From Alteriqipengyuania flavescens (GTDB lineage: Bacteria; Pseudomonadota; Alphaproteobacteria; Sphingomonadales; Sphingomonadaceae), in assembly GCF_030406725.1 (NCBI RefSeq), contig NZ_CP129107.1:62001-126000 (forward strand): 64,000 nucleotides of DNA, read 5' to 3'. Shown here one piece after another: positions 54,322-62,847 of this stretch. How positions within the stretch are numbered: the stretch's first letter is position 1; each line of letters starts with the position of its first letter. Made by a program: the position numbers and the translations under genes. The notes below the pieces were generated by a model. The model saw nothing but the letters and a program-made list of their open reading frames with translations. It was not told the DNA's origin and ran no database searches.

Positions 54322-54410
54322 GCGCTATCCACTGTCACGAAAACTCCGCCAGCTTGCCTTAATCCTTCGAGTGCCTACATTTCCGACTCGGACACACTCG
54401 AAAGGAGCGC

Positions 54411-55445
54411 ATGGCTCGCAAGACAACCCGCATCGCCCCACGGGCGGCTGCAAATATCGACGGGCCGGGGCATATCGGCCCCCGCACCCACGCCGAGGTT
54501 ACCTTCGACGGTGAAGCCGTGCTCGGCGCGCTGTTCGGCGAATTCGACGCCAATCTCGTCCAGATCGAAAACCGGCTCGGCGTCTTCATTTCCGCGCGCG
54601 GCAACAAGGTCCACATCGAAGGCAGCGAGGACGATGTCGCCCGCGCCCGCGACGTACTGAAGTCCATGCACGAAAAGCTGATGACCGGGCAGGACCTCGA
54701 CGCCGGTCTCATTGAAAGCATCATCGCCATGTCGAACGAACCCACGCTGGACGGGATCATGGCCGACGCGCCGGACCGCGCGCCGCCGATCATGATCCGC
54801 ACAAGGCGCAAGACCATCGTGCCGCGCAGCCCCGGCCAGGTTCCCTACATGGAAGCGCTGGCGCGCGAGGACATCATCTTCGCCCTCGGCCCGGCGGGCA
54901 CCGGCAAGACCTATATCGCGGTGGCGCAGGCGGTCAGCCAGTTGATCAGCGGCAGCGTGCAGCGCCTGATCCTGTCGCGTCCTGCGGTCGAGGCGGGCGA
55001 AAAGATCGGTTTCCTGCCCGGCGACATGAAGGAGAAGGTCGATCCCTTCCTGCGCCCGCTTTACGATGCGCTGTACGATTGCATGCCGCCCGAACAGGTG
55101 GAACGGCACATCGCCAGCGGCGTGATCGAAATCGCGCCCATCGCCTTCATGCGCGGGCGGACGCTGGCCGATGCTTTCGTCATCCTCGACGAGGCGCAGA
55201 ACACCACGCGCGAGCAGATGAAGATGTTCCTCACCCGCTTCGGCCAGAACAGCCGCATGGTAATCTGCGGCGACCCGCGGCAAGTCGATATCCCCGGCGG
55301 CAGCAGCATGAGCGGGCTTGCGGACGCGGTCGAGAAGCTGGAGGGCGTCGAAGGCTTCGGCACCTGCCGCTTCACCGCGTCGGACGTGGTCCGCCACCCC
55401 ATCGTCGGCCGTATCGTGGAAGCTTACGAAGGCCCCGCCGCCTAG
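54411..55445 (+). CDS. ybeZ: PhoH-family ATPase (PhoL/YbeZ)
   Basis: The 344-residue protein is a predicted RNA-related ATPase found with YbeY. A KH-like N-terminal half (LFGEFDANLVQIENRLGVFISARGNKVHIEGS) precedes the P-loop FALGPAGTGKTYIAVAQAV and the Walker B block AFVILDEAQNTTREQMKMFLTR. The ATG at 54411 has GGAGCGC upstream. The stop codon TAG is directly followed by the ybeY start. Confidence 0.95.
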   Translation: MARKTTRIAPRAAANIDGPGHIGPRTHAEVTFDGEAVLGALFGEFDANLVQIENRLGVFISARGNKVHIEGSEDDVARARDVLKSMHEKLMTGQDLDAGLIESIIAMSNEPTLDGIMADAPDRAPPIMIRTRRKTIVPRSPGQVPYMEALAREDIIFALGPAGTGKTYIAVAQAVSQLISGSVQRLILSRPAVEAGEKIGFLPGDMKEKVDPFLRPLYDALYDCMPPEQVERHIASGVIEIAPIAFMRGRTLADAFVILDEAQNTTREQMKMFLTRFGQNSRMVICGDPRQVDIPGGSSMSGLADAVEKLEGVEGFGTCRFTASDVVRHPIVGRIVEAYEGPAA

Positions 55446-55937
55446 GTGGAGCTCGACATCGACATCGAGGAGCCGTGGCCCACCGGGCCGTGGGAAGAGC
55501 TGGCGGAGCGGTGCCTTGGCGCCCTCGCCGCGCACGAGCATGCGCTGGCCAACCCCCGGCTTACCGCCAGCGTGCTGTTCACATCTGATGCGGAGGTGCA
55601 CACGCTCAACCGCGAATGGCGCCAGCGGGACAAGCCCACCAACGTCCTGTCCTTCCCCATGCTGGCGCGCGAGGACCTGCTCGATCTCGCCGATGAGGGC
55701 CCGCCCGAAATGCTCGGCGATATCGCGCTTGCCTATGAAACCTGTGCGCGCGAGGCGGCGGAGAAATCACTCCCGGTCGAGCACCATGCCGCGCACCTTA
55801 TCGTCCACGGCTTCCTCCACCTTGCCGGCCACGATCACGAGATTTCCGACGCGGATGCCGACGCGATGGAAACAATCGAGGTGAAGGCCCTTGCGGACAT
55901 GGGGCTGGCGGACCCATATGGGCGGACCGAACAATGA
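55446..55937 (+). CDS. ybeY: rRNA maturation RNase YbeY
   Basis: This 163-residue zinc endoribonuclease works in 16S rRNA 3' end processing and ribosome quality control. The zinc site is HLIVHGFLHLAGHDHEISDADADAM (His-x3-His-x5-His). The GTG start at 55446 immediately follows the phoH-like stop codon. A four-base overlap with corC (ATGA) suggests translational coupling. Confidence 0.95.
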   Translation: MELDIDIEEPWPTGPWEELAERCLGALAAHEHALANPRLTASVLFTSDAEVHTLNREWRQRDKPTNVLSFPMLAREDLLDLADEGPPEMLGDIALAYETCAREAAEKSLPVEHHAAHLIVHGFLHLAGHDHEISDADADAMETIEVKALADMGLADPYGRTEQ

Positions 55938-56884
55938 CTTCAGGGAAGACAGACAGGGCCATGCCCGACCCTTCGAGTACCGATACCTCCGCCGAGGCGG
56001 AGAGTAGCAGCGGGTTCTGGCCCGCACTCCGCCGCTTCCTTTCGGGCGAGGAACCCGGCCAGAGCCTGCGCGAGCAGCTGGAAGAGGCGATTGACGACAA
56101 GGAAGCCGAAGAGCTGAACGGCGATGCCGGCGGCTCTGCCGTTGCAGGCGACTTGTCGCTGGTGGAGCGGCAAATGCTGCGCAACCTGCTCCATTTCAGC
56201 GAGCACGATGCCGACGACGTGGCGATTCCGCGCAGCGAGATCATTGCCGTGTCGACCGAGGCATCGTGGGAAGATCTGGTCGGCATGTTTGCCGAGCACG
56301 GCCATTCGCGCATGCCGGTCTACCGCGACGGGCTGGACCAGGTGATCGGCATGATGCTGATCAAGGACGTCTTCAACCACCTCGCATCCGGAAAGGAACC
56401 GCCGCGCGACTGGACGCGGATGATGCGCCAGCCGCTATTCGTGCCGCAGGCGCGCGGCGCGCTAGACGTGCTGGCGGACATGCGATCGAGCAAGACGCAC
56501 CTTGCCATCGTGCTCGACGAATTTTCCGGCACCGACGGCATCATCACGATCGAGGACCTGGTCGAGGAAATCGTCGGCGAGATCGAGGACGAGCATGACG
56601 ACGATCCGATCGACCAGCTCGTCGATATCGGCGACGGCATGTGGGATGCCCTCGCCCGCGTGGAGCTGGAGGAAGTCGCCGCCCGCGTCGATCCGCGCCT
56701 TGCCGAGGTGGAGGAACAGGTCGACACGCTGGGCGGCCTCGCTTTCGTGCTGGCGGAGAAAGTCCCGGCCAAGGGCGACATTCTCGACCACCCGAGCGGC
56801 TGGCGCATCGAAGTGCTGGCGGGCGACGAAACCCACGTGACGCGCCTGCGCCTGCACGAACCGAGAGCGGCCGAAGAAGGTTAG
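55934..56884 (+). CDS. CorC-like CBS-domain protein (hemolysin family)
   Basis: The 316-residue protein has an acidic N-terminus, a CBS pair (about 95-220: VAIPRSEIIAVSTEASWEDLVGMFAEHGHSRMPVYRDGLDQVIGMM) and a C-terminal CorC_HlyC domain (RVDPRLAEVEEQVDTLGGLAFVLAEKVP). Unlike the longer hemolysin-C proteins it has no membrane segment, so it is a soluble CorC, linked to Mg2+/Co2+ homeostasis. In many alphaproteobacteria lnt follows; here a LysR gene comes next. Confidence 0.93.
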   Translation: MTSGKTDRAMPDPSSTDTSAEAESSSGFWPALRRFLSGEEPGQSLREQLEEAIDDKEAEELNGDAGGSAVAGDLSLVERQMLRNLLHFSEHDADDVAIPRSEIIAVSTEASWEDLVGMFAEHGHSRMPVYRDGLDQVIGMMLIKDVFNHLASGKEPPRDWTRMMRQPLFVPQARGALDVLADMRSSKTHLAIVLDEFSGTDGIITIEDLVEEIVGEIEDEHDDDPIDQLVDIGDGMWDALARVELEEVAARVDPRLAEVEEQVDTLGGLAFVLAEKVPAKGDILDHPSGWRIEVLAGDETHVTRLRLHEPRAAEEG

Positions 56885-56931
56885 GGCGACAAACCGTTCG
56901 ACATCGCGCTTTGTTGCATTAAACCGAAGCC

Positions 56932-57816
56932 ATGGTTGTCCGCCGCCTCCCTCCCCTGCGCGCCCTCGAGGCCTTCATGCGGGTCGTGCGGCTCGGCTCC
57001 GCCCGCGCGGCGGCGGACGAGCTGGCGCTCAGCCCGTCGGCCCTGTCCCGACGGATAACCAATCTGGAAGAATTCGTCGGGAAGAAGCTGTTCACGCGCG
57101 CGCACCAGGCGATGAAGCTGACCGACGAAGGGCGCCATTTCTATGACGCCGTGCAACCCAAGCTGGAAGAGCTGGCGCTGGCAATCGAAGGCCAGTCGGA
57201 AAACCTCTCCCTATTGCGCCTGCACCTCGGCGTGCTGCCGTTGTTCGGCAGCCAACGCCTGTTCCCGCGCCTCGCCGAATTGCGCCGGATGCACCCGCGC
57301 CTGCATATCGACATCGATACCGGCGCGCATCTGGAGGACCGGGTCGGCGACACGCTGGATGCCGCAATCATCCTCAGCCGCGGCCCCAAATCGGGCCTTC
57401 ACGCCGTGCGGCTGGACGAGAACAAGGTCCACGCCATTTCCAACGTCGAGGTCGCCAAGTCGCTCGGCGACACGCCGGATCGCGCGATCCTGGAAAAGCA
57501 GACCTTCCTCATCCACAACGAGCTGCCCGAAAGCTTTACCGCGTGGAAGGAAGAGCTCGGCATGCGGGACCTGGAGCCTGCCGCCATCGACCAGTTCGAT
57601 TCCGGCCAGCTGATGCTGGAGGCCGCCGCACAGGGCCTCGGCATCGCCATCATGCACGACGACCACCGCCGCCGCGCCGCCGACCCCCGGCTGACCGACC
57701 TGTTCGATTTCGAAGTCGACAGCCCTTATAGCTACTGGTTCGTCTGCAAGCCCATGGCACTGGAACAACGCCCCGTGCGCCTGTTCCACGACTGGCTGGT
57801 CAAGGCAGGGCTGTGA
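56932..57816 (+). CDS. LysR-family transcriptional regulator
   Basis: The 294-residue protein has the LysR winged helix (LPPLRALEAFMRVVRLGSARAAADELALSPSALSRRITNLEEFVGKKLFTR) and a C-terminal effector domain. LysR regulators often control a divergent neighbour; the upstream gene here is corC in the same direction, so its target is not evident. The ATG at 56932 is the first in frame and matches the family start. Confidence 0.94.
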   Translation: MVVRRLPPLRALEAFMRVVRLGSARAAADELALSPSALSRRITNLEEFVGKKLFTRAHQAMKLTDEGRHFYDAVQPKLEELALAIEGQSENLSLLRLHLGVLPLFGSQRLFPRLAELRRMHPRLHIDIDTGAHLEDRVGDTLDAAIILSRGPKSGLHAVRLDENKVHAISNVEVAKSLGDTPDRAILEKQTFLIHNELPESFTAWKEELGMRDLEPAAIDQFDSGQLMLEAAAQGLGIAIMHDDHRRRAADPRLTDLFDFEVDSPYSYWFVCKPMALEQRPVRLFHDWLVKAGL

Positions 57817-57986
57817 AGCAGGTCATTCTCGATGCGCGCCGTTCTCGATAGCATTAGCCAGCGACATTAGCGTGTCGCTGACGGCTTTAACGACCACATC
57901 GGCTTCTATACCTCGTTAACCCCATTGCTGGTCGTGGACCTCAACGGACATGCGCCGGATGAAATCCACGACCTGCTCTATCTCAC
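57817..57986. other. Gap between LysR and cyclophilin, possible relic
   Basis: This 170-bp stretch is less GC-rich than its neighbours. On the minus strand there are short open pieces such as SEIEQVVDFIRRMSVEVHD and ADVVVKAVSDTLMSLANAIENG in different frames, which could be a small decayed gene, but I recognise no family. No ribosome site or clear terminator is present. Confidence 0.3.
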
Positions 57987-58451
57987 TCAAGCTACAGTGG
58001 CCTTCAGGATCTTGCCCGGATTCGCGGGCGGTTCGCCCTTCGGCAGGGCGTCGACGTGTTCCATGCCGCTCTCGACCTGGCCCCACACGGTGTACTGCCC
58101 GTCGAGGAAATGCGCATCGTCGAAGCAGATGAAGAACTGGCTGTTGGCGCTGTCCGGCACCTGGGTGCGGGCCATCGAGCAGGTGCCGCGCACATGCGGC
58201 TCGCTGTTGAATTCGGCCTTCAGGTCGGGCTTGTCGCTGCCGCTCATGCCGGTGCCGGTCGGATCGCCGCCCTGCGCCATGAAGCCCGGGATCACGCGGT
58301 GGAACACCACGCCGTCGTAAAAGCCTTCCTTGGCAAGTTCGGTGATCCGCTCGACATGGCCGGGCGCCAGATCGGGGCGCAGCTTAATGACAACGTCCTT
58401 TCCTTCGCCGTCGCCGGTGTCGAGGGTGAGGGTCAGTGTGCTGTCGGCCAT
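57987..58451 (-). CDS. Peptidyl-prolyl cis-trans isomerase (cyclophilin type)
   Basis: The 154-residue protein is a cyclophilin that helps fold proteins at proline residues. It carries GVVFHRVIPGFMAQGGDPTGTGMSG, CSMARTQVPDSANSQFFICFDDAHFLDG and WGQVESGMEHVDAL, the conserved active-site blocks (R, F, M, Q). There is no signal peptide, so it is cytoplasmic. AGGAGA precedes the ATG at 58451. It stands alone on the minus strand. Confidence 0.96.
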   Translation of the reverse strand: MADSTLTLTLDTGDGEGKDVVIKLRPDLAPGHVERITELAKEGFYDGVVFHRVIPGFMAQGGDPTGTGMSGSDKPDLKAEFNSEPHVRGTCSMARTQVPDSANSQFFICFDDAHFLDGQYTVWGQVESGMEHVDALPKGEPPANPGKILKATVA

Positions 58452-58510
58452 GTCTGCGAATCTCCTGTGATTGGTTGCAGCCACGCCATAGGTGGCCATA
58501 CCGTCACTGG

Positions 58511-59395
58511 CTAGTCGCCGGTCATTTCGTTGGCCTGCACCACCCACTCACGCACGTCTGCTGGCAAGCCGTCGAGTGCGGCGCGGTCATAGAGCCGGCC
58601 GTTCACGAACACCGCCTCGATCTGCGTGGTGTTGCCGATGTCTGCGAGCGGATCGGCACGCAGCAGCGCTAGGTCGGCCAGCTTGCCCACCGACACTCCG
58701 CCCAACTCTGCCGAGCGGCCGAGATATTCCGCCGGCACGGTACTGGACGCACGCAGTACGTCCATCTCCGAGAGGCCGGAGCCGACCAGGTGGCGCAGTT
58801 CGTCATGCAGGCTGAAACCGGGGAACACCATCGTATCGTTGGCATCGGTGCCGGTCATGATCTTCACGCCCGCCTTGTACGCCATGCCAGTGGTGCGCTG
58901 CGTCAGGCGGAAGAAATCGCCGAAGTCGGCAACCAGCTCTGCCGGCATGGAGGCCGTGCGGTCGAGGTCGCCGTTTCCAGTGCCCGGCCTGCATCGCGGG
59001 GATATAGGCAAGGCGCGGATCGTCGCGATAGGCCGCCTCCCCCGCCCGGTAATCCATTTCGCGTGTCAGCAGCGTCGGCACGTAATAGGTGCCGTTGTCG
59101 CACATGGCAGCGATCTGCGCATCGCAGGTCGCCTGGTCGAACGTGTCGCGGGCCTTGCCAGGCATGGCGCGCCGGTCCGGCCAGTTTTCGGCCTCGCCGC
59201 GGATCTTGGCGAGGATCGCACCGCGATATTCCGCCCCGAAGGTCGAGCAGTCGAGCGGCAGGTCGCGGGCGTGCTCGATGGAAGTCATGCCCATCGCGGC
59301 AACCTCGGCCACGCTTCCGACAACGCGGCCTGTTGCGGCACGGTGGAACAGGCCGGCAGTGCCACAACTGCGGCGGGGGCGAAAAGTCTGTGCAT
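58511..59395 (-). pseudogene. Amidohydrolase lipoprotein gene with internal deletion and frameshift
   Basis: A lipoprotein signal (MHRLFAPAAVVALPAC, ATG at 59395) is joined within about 70 bp, in another frame, to the middle of an amidohydrolase (VAEVAAMGMTSIEHARDLPLDC, then YYVPTLL). The metal-binding HxH of the N-terminal half is absent, so roughly 200 codons seem deleted. A second shift lies in a TTT run at 58974-58976 (one base extra), after which FFRLTQRTTGMAYKAGVKIMTGTDAND to the C-terminus is in frame. The product cannot be active. Confidence 0.8.
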
Positions 59396-59504
59396 GGGAG
59401 CCCCTGTCTTGCTTCGGTCGGTCGAAATAGTGACTCACTCCTATAGTGCAATAATACACTTGGCAAGCGCTTGCGTTTCCATCGCGCGGGCCTAGACGGG
59501 GCGC

Positions 59505-60944
59505 ATGGCAGGGGACCCCGACATTCTCGATCGCGAACTCGCTGATCCGCAGGGTCCGGAGGGCGAGGAATCGCGGCTGGACGAGGACGACCGGCTGAAG
59601 CCCGGCTTCGTCCGCGAGGTCGAAAAAGCGCTCGACGCGGGCGACGGGAGCGCCGCCTACGACCTCGTCGAACCGCTCCACCCGGCCGACATCGCCGACC
59701 TTTTCGAACTGCTGGAGAAGAAAGAGCGGCTCGCGCTCGCCAGCGCGATAAGCGACCTGATGACGGCGGACGTCATCGCCGAGCTCAACGACTTCGTTCG
59801 CGAGGACATGATCGAGGCCCTGCCAGCCGCGGCGGCGGCGGCGATCACGGAACAGCTCGACACGGACGATGCCGTCCAGCTGATCGAGGACCTCGACGCA
59901 GAGGACCAGCAGGCCATCCTGGCCGAGCTCGACGCGGAAGACCGGCTCGCGATCGAGACCGCGCTTGCCTATCCCGACGAATCCGCCGGCCGCCTGATGC
60001 AGCGCGAGCTGGTCGCGGTGCCGGAGCATTACACCGTCGGCAACCTGATCGACGACTTGCGAAGCCCCGATCGCAACAGCGACGATTTCCCGACGGATTT
60101 CTGGGAAATCTTCGTCGTCGACCATCGCCACCACCCGGTCGGCACCTGCCAGCTGTCATGGATCCTCACCACGCCGCGCGATGTCGCCATCGCCGACGTG
60201 ATGAAGCGCGAACAGACGCTGATCCCAGTCGAAATGGATCAGGAAGAAGTCGCGCTGCGCTTCCAGAAATACGGCCTTATCAGCGCCGCCGTGGTCAACG
60301 AGGACGGGCGGCTGGTCGGCCAGCTGACGGTCGACGACATTGTCCACATCATTGCCGAAGAAGCGGGCGAGGATGCCCTGCTGATGAGCGGCGCGGGCGA
60401 AGGGGACATCAACGAGCCGCTGCGCGAGGCATTCTCCGCCCGCGTCCGCTGGCTGATCGCCAATCTCGGGACCGCTGTGGTGGCAAGCGCGATCATCGCC
60501 TTCTTCGGCGGGGCGATCGAACAGCTCGTTGCCCTTGCCGTGCTCATGCCGATTGTCGCCAGCATCGGCGGCAATGCGGGCACGCAGACGATGGCCGTTA
60601 CGGTGCGCGCCATCGCCATGAACCAGCTGACCCGGTCGAACACATGGCGAGTCCTGTGGCGGGAACTGAAGGTGGCGATGATGAACGGCGTGGTCATCGC
60701 CGTGCTGATCGGCCTTGCGGTCTCGGTCATCTTCACGCCGCCGCTCGGTGCGGTCATCGCTGCCGCCATGGTGGTCAATATCGTCATATCCGGCATGGCC
60801 GGCGTACTGGTGCCCGTGGCCTTCGACCGCATGGACCAGGATCCGGCGGTGGCGAGCAGCGTGTTCGTGACGATGATCACCGATTCGATGGGATTCTTCG
60901 CCTTCCTCGGCCTTGCCGTCGCCAGCGGGCTGGTCTCGCTCTAG
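59505..60944 (+). CDS. mgtE: Magnesium transporter MgtE
   Basis: The 479-residue Mg2+ channel has the cytoplasmic N domain (helical repeats, about 30-140), a CBS pair (about 150-280: SAGRLMQRELVAVPEHYTVGNLIDDLR) and five C-terminal helices with ASIGGNAGTQTMAVTVRA, the conserved pore segment. Acidic residues between the domains serve as Mg2+ sensors in the family. No Mg2+ leader (M-box) is visible in the 109-bp upstream gap. Confidence 0.96.
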   Translation: MAGDPDILDRELADPQGPEGEESRLDEDDRLKPGFVREVEKALDAGDGSAAYDLVEPLHPADIADLFELLEKKERLALASAISDLMTADVIAELNDFVREDMIEALPAAAAAAITEQLDTDDAVQLIEDLDAEDQQAILAELDAEDRLAIETALAYPDESAGRLMQRELVAVPEHYTVGNLIDDLRSPDRNSDDFPTDFWEIFVVDHRHHPVGTCQLSWILTTPRDVAIADVMKREQTLIPVEMDQEEVALRFQKYGLISAAVVNEDGRLVGQLTVDDIVHIIAEEAGEDALLMSGAGEGDINEPLREAFSARVRWLIANLGTAVVASAIIAFFGGAIEQLVALAVLMPIVASIGGNAGTQTMAVTVRAIAMNQLTRSNTWRVLWRELKVAMMNGVVIAVLIGLAVSVIFTPPLGAVIAAAMVVNIVISGMAGVLVPVAFDRMDQDPAVASSVFVTMITDSMGFFAFLGLAVASGLVSL

Positions 60945-60979
60945 TTGCAGCGAGCAGCCCCGCCCCTATCTTGAGGGGC

Positions 60980-61369
60980 ATGCCGCTCCATTTGACCAAG
61001 ATCGCCTTCGGCGCGCAGTCTTTCGGCGATATCGAAAGCTGGTACGCGCAGCGGCGCAGCCCCAACCTGACCACGTGCTATCGCCCCACGCGATGGGAGG
61101 AATGCATCGGCGGGTCGCTCTACTGGATCCACCAGCACAATATCGTCGCCCGCAGCGAAATTCTGGGTTTCTCCGAAACGCAGAGCGGGCGCTGGTCGAT
61201 CGACCTAGAACCGCGGTTAGTGCCGGTCCTGCCCCGCCCCAAGCGCGCGCACCAGGGCTGGCGCTACCTCAAGGGCGAACCGCCGCGCGACCTGGAGGAA
61301 GGCGAGGACATCGGCGATGTCATCCCCGGCAAGCTCGCCGGCAAGTTGCAGAGACTTGGCCTGATCTGA
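60980..61369 (+). CDS. DUF1489 family protein
   Basis: The 129-residue protein matches DUF1489: MPLHLTKIAFGAQSFGDIESWYAQRR, then TRWEECIGGSLYWIHQHNIVARSEILGF, and ends with IGDVIPGKLAGKLQRLGLI. It is predicted soluble and has no assigned function, though it is common in alphaproteobacteria. It lies 36 bp after mgtE on the same strand. An EcfG-like promoter starts six bases after its stop codon. Confidence 0.92.
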   Translation: MPLHLTKIAFGAQSFGDIESWYAQRRSPNLTTCYRPTRWEECIGGSLYWIHQHNIVARSEILGFSETQSGRWSIDLEPRLVPVLPRPKRAHQGWRYLKGEPPRDLEEGEDIGDVIPGKLAGKLQRLGLI

Positions 61370-61374
61370 TTTTC

Positions 61375-61400
61375 GGAACGGGCATGCCCTCCGGCCCGTT
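61375..61400 (+). promoter_or_regulatory. EcfG-type general stress promoter
   Basis: GGAAC at 61375-61379 and CGTT at 61397-61400 are separated by 17 bases, an exact match to the EcfG consensus. It lies about 20 bp before the ATG of the hydrophilic protein, which carries its own GGAG ribosome site. Confidence 0.65.
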
Positions 61401-61421
61401 GATCGGGAAAGGAGAAACTTC

Positions 61422-61691
61422 ATGCCCGAACGCCAGTCCCGCCATCCCGACAACGAACTGATCGACGCCATTACCGAGGACGCGACGCCCGGCCACTCCG
61501 GTCGCGCCGGGGGAGAGCTCGCTCGCGACGTCGGGACGCGCGCCGAAAAGCATCACGTAGAAGATGCCGACCCGCGCGTCGAGCGCGTGCGCGGTGCCGA
61601 CAAATCCGAAGCGCAGGATGCCGCGATGAGCAATAACACCATGGGCTCCTCGCGCCCTGAAAAGGCCGATCCGCAAGGACCGCGCGGGTAA
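61422..61691 (+). CDS. Hydrophilic stress-type protein, unknown function
   Basis: The 89-residue protein is highly charged and polar (MPERQSRHPDNELIDAITEDATPG, then DVGTRAEKHHVEDADPRVERVRGADKSEAQDAAM) with no hydrophobic segment, as in intrinsically disordered stress proteins. I recognise no domain. AAAGGAG precedes the ATG, and the EcfG-like promoter upstream points to general stress induction. Confidence 0.75.
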   Translation: MPERQSRHPDNELIDAITEDATPGHSGRAGGELARDVGTRAEKHHVEDADPRVERVRGADKSEAQDAAMSNNTMGSSRPEKADPQGPRG

Positions 61692-61803
61692 TTCGCAAAT
61701 CGGGCTCGGCTCGCCGAACACACGCAACGAGCCGGCTGACTGTCCTTGAACGGGCGCCGCGATCTTACGAGGTCGCGCGCCCATCCAACGGACAGGAGAC
61801 CCG

Positions 61804-62145
61804 ATGACCTATCTCAAGACCATTTTCGCCGTACTGGCCCTCACCGCCGCGCCGGCTGCCGCCACCGCGCAGGATGCGGCGATGGCCCCCGCCGAGGCAA
61901 GCGGGCCGGTCACCGAGGCCGAAATGAGCGGCTTCGTCGACGCGGCAATCGTCCTTGCGCAGCTGCGTGACGATGCCGGCAAGACCAATGCGGAAAAGCA
62001 GCAACTGATGGCGGCCATGTTACAGCAAGGTGGCCTTTCGGTCGCGCGCTTCAATTATATCGGCCAGCGTATCCAGACCGACGAAGCACTGATGGCCCGT
62101 TTCAATGCGGAGGTGGCCGAGCGGAGCGCGGCCCAAGCGGGCTAG
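61804..62145 (+). CDS. Secreted DUF4168-like protein
   Basis: The 113-residue precursor has a Sec signal peptide (MTYLKTIFAVLALTAAPAAATAQ) and a small helical domain resembling DUF4168 (VTEAEMSGFVDAAIVLAQLRDDAGKTNAEKQQLMAAMLQQGGLSVARFNYIGQRIQTD). The function is unknown; it should be periplasmic. GGACAGGAGAC precedes the ATG. It converges with the DsbA-like gene. Confidence 0.78.
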   Translation: MTYLKTIFAVLALTAAPAAATAQDAAMAPAEASGPVTEAEMSGFVDAAIVLAQLRDDAGKTNAEKQQLMAAMLQQGGLSVARFNYIGQRIQTDEALMARFNAEVAERSAAQAG

Positions 62146-62166
62146 CCGGCAACCACCAAAATCACC

Positions 62167-62847
62167 TTACGAAGCGCGCTTCGCCACCACCCGGCGGAGC
62201 TCGGTTTCGTATGTTTCGGCGCCCTGAGCGCCGGGGATCTGGAACTTGCCGTCCACGACCATCGCCGGGACGCCGGTGATGTTGAGGTCGAAAGCGTGGC
62301 GTTCCTCCATGCGGATCATCTGGCCCAGTTGCTCGTCCGCCAGCGCAGCGGCCGCTTCCGCGCGATCGAACCCTTCCTCCGCGGCGATATCGAGCAGGAC
62401 TTCGGCCTCCCCGATCTTGCGCCGATGGTGGAAATGGGCGGCAAACAGCGCAAGCTTCAGCCGGGTCTGCGCCTCGGTCCCTGCCGTTGCCAGCGCCCAG
62501 CCGAGCAGTTTGTGCGCCAGGAAGGTGTTCCACATCATCGCCGCCGGTTCGGGCGTTTCGCCGCCCGAATAATCGAGGCTGACGCCGGCTTCTTCCGCCA
62601 TCGCGCGCATGTGCCCTTGCACGTCGTGCGACTGTTCCATCGTGCGGCCGTATTTGCGGGCGATATGCGCTGTGCGCTCCTCGCCCTCTTCCGGCATGTC
62701 GGGGTTCAGCTCGAACGGGAGCCAGCGGATCTCGGCGTCGATTTCGCCCTCTAGGGTCTCCAGCGCGCGCGACAGCTGGCCCCAGCCGACAAGGCACCAG
62801 GGGCACATGACATCGGACCAGATGTCGATGGTGACCCGCTCGCTCAC
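62167..62847 (-). CDS. DsbA-family oxidoreductase (FrnE-like)
   Basis: This 226-residue thioredoxin-fold protein has the active-site CPWC in WSDVMCPWCLVGWGQL and a helical insertion, then NITGVPAMVVDGKFQIPGAQ with the cis-Pro. The layout matches FrnE/DsbA-like disulfide oxidoreductases, which lack signal peptides here. The GTG at 62847 overlaps the nudC stop (GTGA); a GTG at 62859 is an alternative. The 3' end is complete. Confidence 0.92.
   Translation of the reverse strand: MSERVTIDIWSDVMCPWCLVGWGQLSRALETLEGEIDAEIRWLPFELNPDMPEEGEERTAHIARKYGRTMEQSHDVQGHMRAMAEEAGVSLDYSGGETPEPAAMMWNTFLAHKLLGWALATAGTEAQTRLKLALFAAHFHHRRKIGEAEVLLDIAAEEGFDRAEAAAALADEQLGQMIRMEERHAFDLNITGVPAMVVDGKFQIPGAQGAETYETELRRVVAKRAS

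Noticed and set aside
59396-59504. Magnesium-sensing leader (M-box) before mgtE
   Set aside because: The 109-bp gap is too short and shows none of the conserved M-box blocks.
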